Positions 1 to 8,468 of a stretch of DNA of 64,000 nucleotides are shown here, one piece after another. How positions within the stretch are numbered: position 1 is the first letter of the stretch; each line of letters opens with the position of its first letter. Position numbers and translations under genes: made by a program. The notes below the pieces were generated by a model. That model was not told the DNA's origin and ran no database searches. It saw only the letters and a list, made by a program, of their open reading frames with translations. Source of the stretch: Tsukamurella sp. 8F (lineage in GTDB: Bacteria; Actinomycetota; Actinomycetes; Mycobacteriales; Mycobacteriaceae); the NCBI RefSeq assembly GCF_029167375.1, contig NZ_JARFTP010000003.1, forward strand, positions 182,721 to 246,720. Direction: 5' to 3'.

Positions 1-138
1 GTGGTGTTCGGCGGCTCCGACGGAGCGGGGCGGCAGGAGTGCCTCGACTACATCGAGCGGACCTGGACAGACCTGAGGCCACGCAGCCTCCGCGAGGCGA
101 TGGCGCAGTCCGTGGGCGCCGCTGAGGAATCCCGATGA
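1..138 (+). CDS. MbtH-like protein, 3' end (truncated by window edge)
   Basis: The reading frame open from base 1 encodes 45 residues and a stop, with no start in the window. It carries the C-terminal MbtH signature: ECLDYIE, then WTD, RP and SLREAM. MbtH-like proteins are small chaperones that bind NRPS adenylation domains and are often needed for their activity. The stop codon overlaps the panD start (ATGA), so the two are translationally coupled. Context implies that it serves the two NRPSs in this locus. The first GTG in the window is incidental; the true start lies upstream. Identification rests on the C-terminal half only, but that half is characteristic. Confidence 0.85.
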   Translation: MVFGGSDGAGRQECLDYIERTWTDLRPRSLREAMAQSVGAAEESR

Positions 139-542
139 GAAGGACACTGGTCAACGGAAAGATCCACAGGGCCACGGTGACCAGGGCCGATCTCCACTAC
201 GTCGGCTCTGTGACCATCGACCAGACCCTCATGCGGGCCGCCGACATCGTCGAGGGTGAACGGGTGCAGATCGTCGACATCACCAACGGCGCCCGCCTCG
301 AGACGTACGTCATCACGGGCGAGCCCGACAGCGGCCTCATCTGTATCAACGGTGCGGCAGCGCATCTGGTCGATCCGAACGACCTGGTGATCATCATGTC
401 GTTCGTGGCGCTCGAGGACCACGAGCTGAAGGGGCACGCGCCCAAGGTCGTCCACGTGGACTCCGGCAACAGGATCGTGTCTCTCGGGAGCGATGCCGCG
501 GAACCGGTGCCGGGGGCGGAGGACCAGCTGTCCTCGCGGTGA
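135..542 (+). CDS. panD: Aspartate 1-decarboxylase (pyruvoyl-dependent)
   Basis: 135 aa, the usual PanD length. It decarboxylates L-aspartate to beta-alanine in the cytosol. The self-cleavage site Gly24-Ser25 sits in YVGSVTID; cleavage turns Ser25 into the catalytic pyruvoyl group. Lys9, Arg54, Tyr58 and the N72-G-A-A loop are at the positions known from E. coli PanD. The start overlaps the MbtH-like stop by 4 bases. No panC or panB is nearby, so this copy is not in a pantothenate operon. Two A domains in the adjacent NRPSs have beta-alanine-like codes, so I infer that it supplies beta-alanine as a siderophore building block. It could also be the cell's only panD. Confidence 0.93.
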   Translation: MRRTLVNGKIHRATVTRADLHYVGSVTIDQTLMRAADIVEGERVQIVDITNGARLETYVITGEPDSGLICINGAAAHLVDPNDLVIIMSFVALEDHELKGHAPKVVHVDSGNRIVSLGSDAAEPVPGAEDQLSSR

Positions 543-699
543 GTGAGCGCCGTTGCCGTTCGTGGACGTTCGACCTGGGAGCGTTGGAAGTTCGATCAGC
601 GTAGCCTGAGCCGGCAGGTGTCGCCGACATGCCCCGTTGGGGCCGTGCCTGTCGTGTAGGAGTGTCACGACACGTGAGGCGCATATGCCGGAGGATTCG

Positions 700-2451
700 A
701 TGGAGGGAGTTCGTGTGGGGTCAGGCCGGATCCGGTTGCCGGTGCTCTTCGAGCCGTCCGAGCATCCGCCGCTGCGGCGACCGATCGCCGTCGACGCGGA
801 GACCACGCCGCGACAGCTCGTGCTGCGCACCATGTTCGGGAATCCGCGCCGCACCGTCCCTGCCGCCATCCTGGTCGTCGGGCACCAGGTGGGCGAGGCG
901 CTGGTGCCGGTCGTGATGGGACTCGCGATCGACCGTGGCGTCGGCACCGGGGATCTTGCGGCGACGTTGCGCTGGATCGTGGTGCTCGGCTGCGTCTTCG
1001 CCATGCTGTCGCTGAGCTTCCGTTTCGGTTCGCGCATCGGCTTCCTCGGAATGCAGACCATCCAGCACGGTCTCCGCAATCAGGTCACCGACCGTATTCT
1101 CGATCCCCGGGGCATGGCGGGTGCCGGGCGCTCACCCGGCGTCGCCCTGAGTATTGCGACCTCCGATGTCACGCGCCTCGCCATCACGGTCGCGGCAGTC
1201 GTCTACCCCATCGGTGAGTTGGGTGCGGTGCTCTTCTGCGGCGTCGTCCTGCTGTGGATCTCGTGGCCCCTCGGCGTGGTGGTCCTGCTCGGGGCACCCG
1301 CGATCCTGTGGTGCCTGGACCGCGCCGGCGGGCCCCTGCGCCGCCGGAGCGAGCACGAGCAGAAGGCGGCGGGGGAGGCAGCGGGCGCGGCGGCGGATCT
1401 CGTCGCGGGCTTCCGGGTGATCAAGGGGATCCACGCCGAGCCCGAGGCCGATCGCCGCTACGCGGTGGCGAGTGAACGGGCGCTGCGTGCCGTGATCACA
1501 GCGCGCCGCGCACAGGGCGCGTACCTGGGGGTGATGGACTCGGTCGCAGCGCTTTTCGTTGTGACCGTGGGAATCGCCGCCGGGGTGATGACGGTGACCG
1601 GCACGCTCACCGTCGGCCAGCTCATCACGGTGGTGGGTCTGACCCAGTTCGTGATGGGGCCGCTCAGCGCGCTGGGGACGAACTTCGGGCGGATCTGGGT
1701 CGCGGGCCTCGCGTCGGCGAAGCGTGTGCTGATGATCCTGCAGGCGCCGTACGCCCGTGAGGCGGGCACCGTCGACGTCGGTCCCACCACGGATGTGCTC
1801 GAACTCGACGCAGTCCCGCTGCCTGGCGGCGAGCTGACCGTCACGCTCCCGCGCCGGGGCGTCACCGCAGTGGTGGCGGATGCCGAGACCACCGCCGCGC
1901 TGGCGGCGGTCCTCGCCAGGTCGAAGTCGGTCGAATCGGGATCCGTACGCGTCGGCGGACAGGACGTGTTCGAGTTCGACGATGCGACGGCGATCCGAGT
2001 GCTGCGCGTCGCGCCGCACTCGGCGGATCTGTTCGAGGGCAGCGTCGCGGAGAACATCGCCGCCGGGATCGGAGAGGCGGCTGACGCCGAGTCACGTGTC
2101 ACGCGTGCAGCGTTCGCCGCCGCCTGCGACGACGTCGCAGAGGTCCTCCCGCACGGTCTGGACACCGAGGTGGGCGAAGCCGGGCGCCTACTGTCGGGCG
2201 GCCAGCGGCAGCGGATCGGGCTGGCGCGCGCGCTCGCCGCAGACTCGGCCGTCCTGGTACTGGTCGACCCGACGAACGCCGTCGACTCGGTCACGGAGAC
2301 CACGATCGCCGAGCGGCTGCGCGCCGCCCGCGGTGACGCCGCCACGGTCGTATTCACCCATTCGCCCACTCTGATCGCGCATGCCGACGCGGTCCTGACG
2401 ATCGACGAGGACATGAGCGCGACGCTCGCCGGACAGGCGGTCGCCTCGTGA
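700..2451 (+). CDS. ABC half-transporter, degenerate ATP site (pair A, subunit 1)
   Basis: Exporter-fold fusion of an N-terminal six-helix membrane domain and a C-terminal ATPase domain, 583 aa from ATG 700. This start has GGAGG 5 bases upstream; in-frame ATGs at 637 and 685 and a GTG at 715 are alternatives. The ATPase has an intact LSGGQ signature (about residue 498). At the Walker A position (about 390) it reads VVADAETTAA, without the P-loop Lys. Walker B Asp523 is followed by Pro instead of the catalytic Glu. It must therefore pair with the next gene product, whose defects are complementary. The 4-base overlap with that gene supports a heterodimer. Export or import of siderophore is inferred from context. 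Confidence 0.88.
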   Translation: MEGVRVGSGRIRLPVLFEPSEHPPLRRPIAVDAETTPRQLVLRTMFGNPRRTVPAAILVVGHQVGEALVPVVMGLAIDRGVGTGDLAATLRWIVVLGCVFAMLSLSFRFGSRIGFLGMQTIQHGLRNQVTDRILDPRGMAGAGRSPGVALSIATSDVTRLAITVAAVVYPIGELGAVLFCGVVLLWISWPLGVVVLLGAPAILWCLDRAGGPLRRRSEHEQKAAGEAAGAAADLVAGFRVIKGIHAEPEADRRYAVASERALRAVITARRAQGAYLGVMDSVAALFVVTVGIAAGVMTVTGTLTVGQLITVVGLTQFVMGPLSALGTNFGRIWVAGLASAKRVLMILQAPYAREAGTVDVGPTTDVLELDAVPLPGGELTVTLPRRGVTAVVADAETTAALAAVLARSKSVESGSVRVGGQDVFEFDDATAIRVLRVAPHSADLFEGSVAENIAAGIGEAADAESRVTRAAFAAACDDVAEVLPHGLDTEVGEAGRLLSGGQRQRIGLARALAADSAVLVLVDPTNAVDSVTETTIAERLRAARGDAATVVFTHSPTLIAHADAVLTIDEDMSATLAGQAVAS

Positions 2452-4223
2452 CGACCGCAACCGCCGGGAGTCCGGCCACGCTGCCCGTCGCCGGTGCAGG
2501 CGAGGTACTCGCGCACGTACGCGGCCTGATGGCGGGCCGATGGAGACGTCTGCTGGTCGTGGTGGCCTTTCTTGCCGTGGGGGCTGCGCTCGGCCTGGTG
2601 GCGCCGTGGGGATTCGGACGCATCGTCGACACGGCGGGCCGTACGGGCGGTACGGCCGGCGACGTCGTACGGCTCGGGGCCGTCATGGCGGTCTCAGCGG
2701 TGGTCGGCGCACTGCTGACGGGTGTCGGTGTCGCGCTGTCGGCGCAGCTGTTCGAGGACCTGCTCGCCAAGTTGCGGGAGCAGATGATCGGTGCCGCCCT
2801 GCACTCCTCGCAGGCGCGCGTGGAACACGCCGGCACGGGCGATCTCGTGTCCCGGGCCACTGACGACGTCGGCGAGGTGAGCGAAGCCATCGCTCGCGGC
2901 GTGCCCGCGGTATCGCGTTCGACGTTCACGATCCTCCTCACCGTGATCGGTCTGGCCGCCCTCGACTGGCGCTTCCTGGTGGTCGTGGTCGTCGTCGTGC
3001 CCGTCCACGCCCTCGCGCTGCGGATGTATCTGCGCACCGCCCCGCCCGTCTACCGTGCCGAACGAGCGGCGATGGCGGACCGTGCGCACCACGTGCTGGG
3101 CGGAATTCGCGGCCTGGCGAGCGTTCACGCCTTCGGCCTGGAAGCGCGGATCCGCGACCGGATCTCGATCGGGTCCTGGGAGGTGGTGCGCTGGTCGATG
3201 CGCGCTCGCATCGTGCAGAACCGCTTCTTCGGGCGGCTCAATCTCGCCGAGTTCCTGGGTATGTCGACGATCCTGGTGGCCGGGCTCCTCCTGGTGCGAG
3301 CCGATCTGGTGACGATCGGCGCGACCACCGCGGCAATGCTCTTCTTCCTGCGTCTGTTCGACCCGATCAGCCAGGTCCTGCTGGTGATCGACGACCTCCA
3401 GTCGGCCGCGGCATCGCTCGCACGCATCGTCGGCGTGATCGACCTCGACCGGACCGCACCGGCCCGCGGTACCCCGGTGGCCACCGATGCGTCCGCTGCG
3501 GCACTCGCAGTTCGCGATCTGCGCTATCGCTACGACCCGGACGCCGGTGACGTGCTGCGCGGAGTCTCTCTCACGGTCGAGCCGGGGGAGACGGTCGCCG
3601 TTGTCGGTAGTTCGGGGGCCGGGAAGTCCACGCTCGCAGGGGTGGTCGCCGGCGTGGGCTCGCCGTGTGCGGGCCGGGTGGAGGTCGGCGGCGTCGACCT
3701 GGAATCCCTTGCTGGTGCAGACCTGCCGGTGCTGGTCACCCAGGACGTACATGTATTCGCAGGACCACTCGACGAGGACCTTCGGATGGCAGCCCCCGGC
3801 GCCGACGATGCCGCTGTGCGCTCCGCGTTGGAGACGGTGGGCGCGTGGGACTGGGTGTCCCGCCTTCCTTCGGGGGTCGAGACCGAGGTGGGTGCAGGCG
3901 GCCAGCAGCTGTCCGCGGTGCGTTCCCAGCAGCTGGCGCTAGCACGGCTGGTGTTGAAGGATCCGCCCCTTGTGGTGCTCGACGAGGCTACGGCCGATGC
4001 CGACAGTGCCGACGCGGACGTGTTGGAGCGGGCCGCGGAGGCCGCCCTGCACGGGCGTTCGGCCCTGGTCGTGGCGCACCGCCTCAGCCAAGCGGCGCGG
4101 GCCGACAGGGTGATCGTGCTGGAACACGGCGACATCGTGGAGGAGGGGACACATGCCGAGCTCGTCGCAGCGGGCGGCCGCTACGCCCAGCTATGGGAGG
4201 CGTGGGCAAAGCACCGCGAATAG
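2448..4223 (+). CDS. ABC half-transporter with degenerate signature motif (pair A, subunit 2)
   Basis: 591 aa, GTG start overlapping the upstream stop (GTGA). Membrane domain first, then ATPase domain. Walker A (GSSGAGKST, Lys393), Walker B with catalytic Glu (LDEAT, Asp512-Glu513) and the H-loop (VVAHRLS) are intact. The ABC signature reads LSAVRSQQ (from about residue 488) instead of LSGGQRQR. Combined with subunit 1, the dimer would form one consensus ATP site, using this Walker A and the partner's LSGGQ, and one dead site. Close homolog of the product at 48974-50692, sharing for example TGDL(V/I)SR, LAALDW and YLRTAP. Role inferred: siderophore traffic across the inner membrane. Confidence 0.88.
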   Translation: MTTATAGSPATLPVAGAGEVLAHVRGLMAGRWRRLLVVVAFLAVGAALGLVAPWGFGRIVDTAGRTGGTAGDVVRLGAVMAVSAVVGALLTGVGVALSAQLFEDLLAKLREQMIGAALHSSQARVEHAGTGDLVSRATDDVGEVSEAIARGVPAVSRSTFTILLTVIGLAALDWRFLVVVVVVVPVHALALRMYLRTAPPVYRAERAAMADRAHHVLGGIRGLASVHAFGLEARIRDRISIGSWEVVRWSMRARIVQNRFFGRLNLAEFLGMSTILVAGLLLVRADLVTIGATTAAMLFFLRLFDPISQVLLVIDDLQSAAASLARIVGVIDLDRTAPARGTPVATDASAAALAVRDLRYRYDPDAGDVLRGVSLTVEPGETVAVVGSSGAGKSTLAGVVAGVGSPCAGRVEVGGVDLESLAGADLPVLVTQDVHVFAGPLDEDLRMAAPGADDAAVRSALETVGAWDWVSRLPSGVETEVGAGGQQLSAVRSQQLALARLVLKDPPLVVLDEATADADSADADVLERAAEAALHGRSALVVAHRLSQAARADRVIVLEHGDIVEEGTHAELVAAGGRYAQLWEAWAKHRE

Positions 4224-4256
4224 GCTCGACGGTCGGAGAATGGACGGGGACTCGAT

Positions 4257-5978
4257 GTGAATCATCTCGGACGCCTGCGTGAGATCGTCTCGCCGGCAAG
4301 GATTCTTGTAGCGACGTCGGTCGCCCTACAGGTGCTGTCCGGGCTCGCCCAGGTCGGCGGGTACATCGCCGTCATCGCAGCGGTTCGGCACCTCGTGGAG
4401 ACCGGCAGCCCCGACTGGCGCATGGTAGGAATCGCTGCCGGGGCGTTCCTGCTCGTCCCCGTGCTGCATGGCGGATCCTTCACGGCGAGCTTCGCGGCTT
4501 CGCGGCGCGTGGAATACGCGCTGCGGACGAGGCTGGCCGCGCACCTGTCCAGGATCCGTCTGGGTTGGTTCACCGACTCCGTGTCGATCGCCAGGCTGCG
4601 TAAGGGAATCGGGCCGGACATCGGCGGGATGAGTGACGCTGTCGGCGAGGCGATCCCGCTGCTCGCCAGGTCGGTTGCAGTCACCGTGGCGGCGCTCGTC
4701 TACCTGTTCACGGTCTCACCCGTCCTGGCAGCGGTGGTGGCCGTGCCGGTGGTGATGGCGTCCTATCTGGAGGTGCATCGGCTCGGCGGCCGCACCGACG
4801 CAGACGCACGGTTCGACGCCGCCGCCCGGGTGCTCACCGCGCGCACCGCTGAGCTCAGTCAGGGCATCTCGGTCGCGAAGATATTCGGATCCGGACGTCG
4901 CACGGAGAGCAGATTCCTCAACGCGGCAGACGATTACGCGCAGGCCTACATCGACCGGGAGGCGGACCAGCAGCGCAGGAGCCTCATGAGCGCCGTCCTC
5001 GCGTCGTGGACGTCGGTGCTCGGAATCGTCGTCGTCGCCGGGACGCTGTCGGTGGCTGCGGATCTCGCGGACCCCGTCGACGTCGTCGCCTTCCTGTTGC
5101 TGTCGTGGATCGTCTCTCGCAGCGTGTGGACGGTGCCGACCTTCTTCATGACCATGCGCCGGGTATCTCTGGTGCTGACGGGCATCGACACGCTGTTCGC
5201 CGAGCCGGTGCTCGCGGTGCCTGATCGGCCGGAGGGCGCGGTAGTCGCCCCCGTAACAGTCTGTTTCGACGATGTCACCTTCGGCTACGGCAGCGATCCC
5301 GTGCTGCACGGGGTGACTTTGCGCCTGCGTCCCGGGACGACGACGGCCGTCCTCGGCGCGTCCGGATCGGGCAAGTCCACACTTGCCCGGCTGATCCCGA
5401 GGTTCTGGGACCCGGACGGAGGCGCGATCTCACTGAACGGTACCGATATCCGCGACCTCGCTCCCAGCGATCTGTACCGCGCCGTCGCCTTCGTCTTCCA
5501 GGACGTGCAGTTGCTCCGGAAGTCCCTCGCGGACAACATCCGACTGGCCCGCCCCGAAGCGTCTCTCGCAGAGGTCGAGGCCGCGGCCCGTGCGGCGCGG
5601 ATACATGACCGCATCGTCGACCTTCCGCGCGGATACGACTCCGTCTACGGCGAAGACGCGCACCTGTCCGGCGGTGAGGCGCAGCGGGTCTCGATAGCAC
5701 GCGCGATCCTCGCGGATGCGCCCGTGCTCGTGCTCGACGAGGCCACATCGGCGGCGGACCCGGAGTCCGAGATCCTCGTTCAGGAGGCACTCGCGCGGCT
5801 CTCGCAGGGACGCACAGTCCTCACCATCGCGCACAAGCTCGCCACCGTCGCCGCTGCGGACTCCATCGTCGTACTCGACCGCGGCCGTGTCGCCGAGACC
5901 GGGACGCACGACGAGCTCCGCGCAGCCGGTGGGAGGTACGCGAGTATGTGGGCCGCGGACCGGGCGGGGGTGGTCTGA
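4257..5978 (+). CDS. ABC half-transporter, canonical (IrtAB/YbtPQ-like pair, subunit 1)
   Basis: 573 aa exporter-fold protein: six-helix membrane domain to about residue 310, then an ATPase domain. Walker A GASGSGKST (about 367-375), FQDVQL Q-loop region, LSGGE signature (470), LDEATSAAD Walker B and IAHKLA H-loop are all intact. GTG start at 4257, 33 bases after the previous stop. It overlaps the next gene by 1 base, so the two probably form a heterodimer. In mycobacteria and Yersinia such pairs (IrtAB, YbtPQ) import ferric siderophores despite the exporter fold. IrtA carries a fused siderophore-interacting domain; here that domain is absent and a separate SIP gene lies at 12799-14676. Direction of transport is inferred. 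Confidence 0.87.
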   Translation: MNHLGRLREIVSPARILVATSVALQVLSGLAQVGGYIAVIAAVRHLVETGSPDWRMVGIAAGAFLLVPVLHGGSFTASFAASRRVEYALRTRLAAHLSRIRLGWFTDSVSIARLRKGIGPDIGGMSDAVGEAIPLLARSVAVTVAALVYLFTVSPVLAAVVAVPVVMASYLEVHRLGGRTDADARFDAAARVLTARTAELSQGISVAKIFGSGRRTESRFLNAADDYAQAYIDREADQQRRSLMSAVLASWTSVLGIVVVAGTLSVAADLADPVDVVAFLLLSWIVSRSVWTVPTFFMTMRRVSLVLTGIDTLFAEPVLAVPDRPEGAVVAPVTVCFDDVTFGYGSDPVLHGVTLRLRPGTTTAVLGASGSGKSTLARLIPRFWDPDGGAISLNGTDIRDLAPSDLYRAVAFVFQDVQLLRKSLADNIRLARPEASLAEVEAAARAARIHDRIVDLPRGYDSVYGEDAHLSGGEAQRVSIARAILADAPVLVLDEATSAADPESEILVQEALARLSQGRTVLTIAHKLATVAAADSIVVLDRGRVAETGTHDELRAAGGRYASMWAADRAGVV

Positions 5979-7681
5979 TGTTCGGCGCCCTCCTCCTCGT
6001 GATCGGGCTCGACGGAGTGCGGCGGCTGCGGCGTACGCTCGCGGTCGTCGCGCTCGCGGCGCTCCTCGAGGCCGCTTGTTTCGTCCTATTGCTGCCGCTG
6101 CTGAACGACCTTTTCGCGCACCGCTTCCCTCGGGCCTTCGTCTGGGCGGGCCTGTTCGCTGTGGGAGGTGCGCTCGCCCTGGCGGCGGAGCACTACTCGA
6201 TGTACAGACAGCGTCGGCAGACCACCGCGATCGTGGCGACGCTGCACCACCGGGTCGGCGATCACGTTCTCACCCTGCCGCTCGGCTGGTTCACCCAGTC
6301 GCAACAGGACGGTCTGCACCGCCTGCTGACCGAGGCCACGTCCTCCCTCGCCGTCATCCTCAACGGGATCATCGCGATCAACACGCGCGCAGTCGCCCTG
6401 GGCGGCGCGATGTGGATCGTGATCACGGCGGTCGACCCGCTGACCGGCGCAGTGACCGGGGCGGCCCTGCTTGTGCTCGCGGTGCTGTACCGGCTCGCCG
6501 CGCGCATCCTACGATCCAGCACTCGGTCGACTACGGCCGCAGCGCAGGCGATCTCGTCCGAGGTGATGGAGTACGCGCAGAAGCAGGCCGTACTGCGTGC
6601 GCACGGCAGGCTCGACGATGCCGGTACCGACCTGCATGCCGCGCTCGCCCGGGCACGCGCGACTGCCGCGCAGTACTTCCGCGGTGCCATCACGGGCGTC
6701 ACCGCGTTCTCGTTCGGCAGCGCCCTGCTCTTCGGCGCGACCCTTGCGACCGCACTGTGGCGCGCGGGCGGGATCGGCACGGCCGGCGCTGTCGCCCTCG
6801 TGGTGTATGCCGCGCTCGTCGTCGACGCCGTCGCCGCGCTGGGGCGGACGGGCAGCGTGATCTGGGCTGCGGAGCGGACCCTACGGGATATCGGAGAGAT
6901 CCTGTCGTCCGAGCCGCTTCCGGAGCCGGATGCCTCTGCACCGGTGATGGATTCGTCTGTGGAGTTCCGGGATGTGGTGTTCGGCTACGGAGGCCGTCCG
7001 ATCGTGGACGGCGTCTCGATGCGTGTGCCCAGCGGCGGCGTGTGCGCGATCGTGGGTCCGTCCGGCGCCGGCAAGACCACCCTCGTCCGGCTGGCCGCGC
7101 GGTTCTGGGACGTCGATGCAGGGGCCGTGCGAATCGGCGGCGCGGACGTCCGGGACCTGCGGGCCGACGATCTCGCCGCGCAGTTCGCCGTCGTCTTCCA
7201 GGACGTGTACCTGTTCGACGACACGATCCGCGCGAACGTCGCGATGGCCCGCCCGGATGCCACGGACGCCGACCTCGACCGTGCGGCACGGTCGTCACGT
7301 CTCGACGAGGTGATCGCTCGCCTTCCGGACGGTTGGGAGACCCGCGTCGGGGATCGGGGCGCCGCGTTGTCCGGCGGTGAACGGCAACGGGTCTCGATCG
7401 CCCGGGCATTGCTCAAGGATGCCCCGATCGTCCTCCTCGACGAGGCCACGTCCGCGCTCGACGCCGAGAACGAGCGCGCGGTGCGTGCCGGTCTAGCGGA
7501 ACTCGGTGCCGGGCGCACGCGACTCGTGGTCGCCCATAGATTGCAGACGGTACGGGATGCGGACCAGATCGTCTTCCTCGAGAACGGCAGCGCGAGCGAA
7601 ACGGGCACACACGACGAGTTGGTGGCGCATGGCGGCCGCTACGCGCGGTTCTGGCGCGATCACGGCGAGGCGGGCGTGTGA
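5978..7681 (+). CDS. ABC half-transporter, canonical (IrtAB/YbtPQ-like pair, subunit 2)
   Basis: 567 aa from ATG 5978, which shares its A with the preceding stop (TGATG). An in-frame GTG at 5948 would add 10 Gly-rich residues and is less likely. N-terminal membrane domain with a hydrophobic first helix at once, then an ATPase domain. Walker A GPSGAGKTT (near residue 359), FQDVYLF Q-loop, LSGGERQRVSIA signature, LLDEATSALD Walker B and VVAHRLQ H-loop are intact. Together with the upstream gene it should form an active heterodimer with two functional ATP sites, unlike the two degenerate pairs in this locus. Probable ferric-siderophore transporter of the inner membrane. Confidence 0.87.
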   Translation: MFGALLLVIGLDGVRRLRRTLAVVALAALLEAACFVLLLPLLNDLFAHRFPRAFVWAGLFAVGGALALAAEHYSMYRQRRQTTAIVATLHHRVGDHVLTLPLGWFTQSQQDGLHRLLTEATSSLAVILNGIIAINTRAVALGGAMWIVITAVDPLTGAVTGAALLVLAVLYRLAARILRSSTRSTTAAAQAISSEVMEYAQKQAVLRAHGRLDDAGTDLHAALARARATAAQYFRGAITGVTAFSFGSALLFGATLATALWRAGGIGTAGAVALVVYAALVVDAVAALGRTGSVIWAAERTLRDIGEILSSEPLPEPDASAPVMDSSVEFRDVVFGYGGRPIVDGVSMRVPSGGVCAIVGPSGAGKTTLVRLAARFWDVDAGAVRIGGADVRDLRADDLAAQFAVVFQDVYLFDDTIRANVAMARPDATDADLDRAARSSRLDEVIARLPDGWETRVGDRGAALSGGERQRVSIARALLKDAPIVLLDEATSALDAENERAVRAGLAELGAGRTRLVVAHRLQTVRDADQIVFLENGSASETGTHDELVAHGGRYARFWRDHGEAGV

Positions 7682-8021
7682 AGGGGGCCGACCGCCAACG
7701 GTGGAGCTGGACCAGGCCTGAGCAACCGATTCCGTAGGCGTCGGAAGGTCTGGGAGAGGGTACGGATGTCGAAGTGGAAATGGAGTTCGTCCCGGTTCTC
7801 GACGCCGATGTGTCGACGAGCCTCCCGCAGATTCGATCCGGGTGGCCTGCACCGCCCTATGCCCATCGGGCGGTGCGGGCTACCCGAACGGAATTCCGTG
7901 CCCCGAGTCCCTCCAACGTGTCTGCGGAGACTGATGACGAGATGAGCGTGTACGCCATTCCGTTGGACGGCTCCTAATTATCGGCCGATTCGTCTCCAAA
8001 GGGTTGCGAGGGTGACCTAAT
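7682..8021. other. Gene-free interval
   Basis: About 340 bases between the ABC genes and the iron box. A 67-codon open frame (7774-7977) has no ribosome binding site, no recognisable domain and no coupling to neighbours, so I do not call it. I see no clear U-tracted terminator. The interval separates the ABC operon from the iron-boxed carrier/halogenase operon. Confidence 0.6.
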
Positions 8022-8040
8022 TTAGGTTAGGCTCGCTTGT
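8022..8040 (+). promoter_or_regulatory. Iron box (IdeR/DmdR-like), halogenase operon
   Basis: TTAGGTTAGGCTCGCTTGT: its first 12 bases match the actinobacterial iron-box consensus TTAGGTTAGGCTAACCTAA exactly. It is preceded by ACCTAAT, giving a partly overlapping dyad. It lies 132 bases upstream of the carrier-protein start at 8172. IdeR-type repressors bind such sites when iron is replete, so the downstream operon is predicted to be iron-repressed. Confidence 0.8.
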
Positions 8041-8124
8041 GCATCTCGCTGGTTTGAACGGTCGATCGGGGGTTGTCGGGGCGGACGCTCAGGTCGAAAA
8101 GATACCGGCTGCGCTCCACGCAGC

Positions 8125-8149
8125 GCGATGTCCAGGTAGCGATGTCCAG
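8125..8149 (+). repeat. Tandem 11-bp repeat in 5' leader
   Basis: GCGATGTCCAG occurs at 8125-8135 and again at 8139-8149, separated by GTA, in the leader between the iron box and the carrier-protein gene. Function unknown; it could be chance or a small regulatory element. Confidence 0.5.
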
Positions 8150-8171
8150 ATATCGAAGGTGGAAAGTTCGT

Positions 8172-8468
8172 ATGAGTGACGATACCGGTTCGGCAATCGA
8201 CGCATTGGACGCGGCGGAGTTTCCGCTGACCAGGGAGTCTGTTGTCGCCGACATCGCGGAAGTGCTGGGGGTGGAGCGCCAGGCGGTGACCGGCGGAACG
8301 GACTTGATCGATCATGGGTTGGATTCGATCCGAACTATGTACTTGGTCGAGAAATGGCAGGCACTGGGGGTGGATATCCAGTTCTTCGATCTCGTTGACG
8401 ACTCGACCGTCGATGGCTGGTGGCGGGCACTTGAAGCGAAGATGAAAGATGGAGGCGGCGAGTCATGA
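8172..8468 (+). CDS. Stand-alone acyl/aryl carrier protein
   Basis: 98 aa, one carrier domain. The phosphopantetheine site is Ser52 in LIDHGLDSIRTMYLVEKW. This resembles the aryl carrier domain of EntB/DhbB-type isochorismatases (LIDYGLDS type) more than the GGHSL-type PCPs of the two NRPSs. ATG at 8172 follows a GGAAAG ribosome site. The stop overlaps the halogenase start (ATGA). I infer that it holds the substrate, perhaps an aryl acid, while the halogenase modifies it, as in the PltL/PltA pair. No stand-alone adenylation enzyme to load it is in the window. It might be loaded by an enzyme encoded upstream of base 1 or elsewhere. Confidence 0.82.
   Translation: MSDDTGSAIDALDAAEFPLTRESVVADIAEVLGVERQAVTGGTDLIDHGLDSIRTMYLVEKWQALGVDIQFFDLVDDSTVDGWWRALEAKMKDGGGES

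Noticed and set aside
543..699. Iron box before ABC pair A
   Set aside because: Only a weak GTAGCCTGAGCC resemblance near 600; well below the matches found elsewhere.
48..1079. 343-codon minus-strand frame over panD and ABC subunit 1
   Set aside because: Antisense to panD, whose catalytic residues are all in place, and to a clear ABC gene.
7774..7977. 67-codon open frame before the halogenase operon
   Set aside because: No ribosome site, no domain, no coupling; lies in a leader/spacer region.
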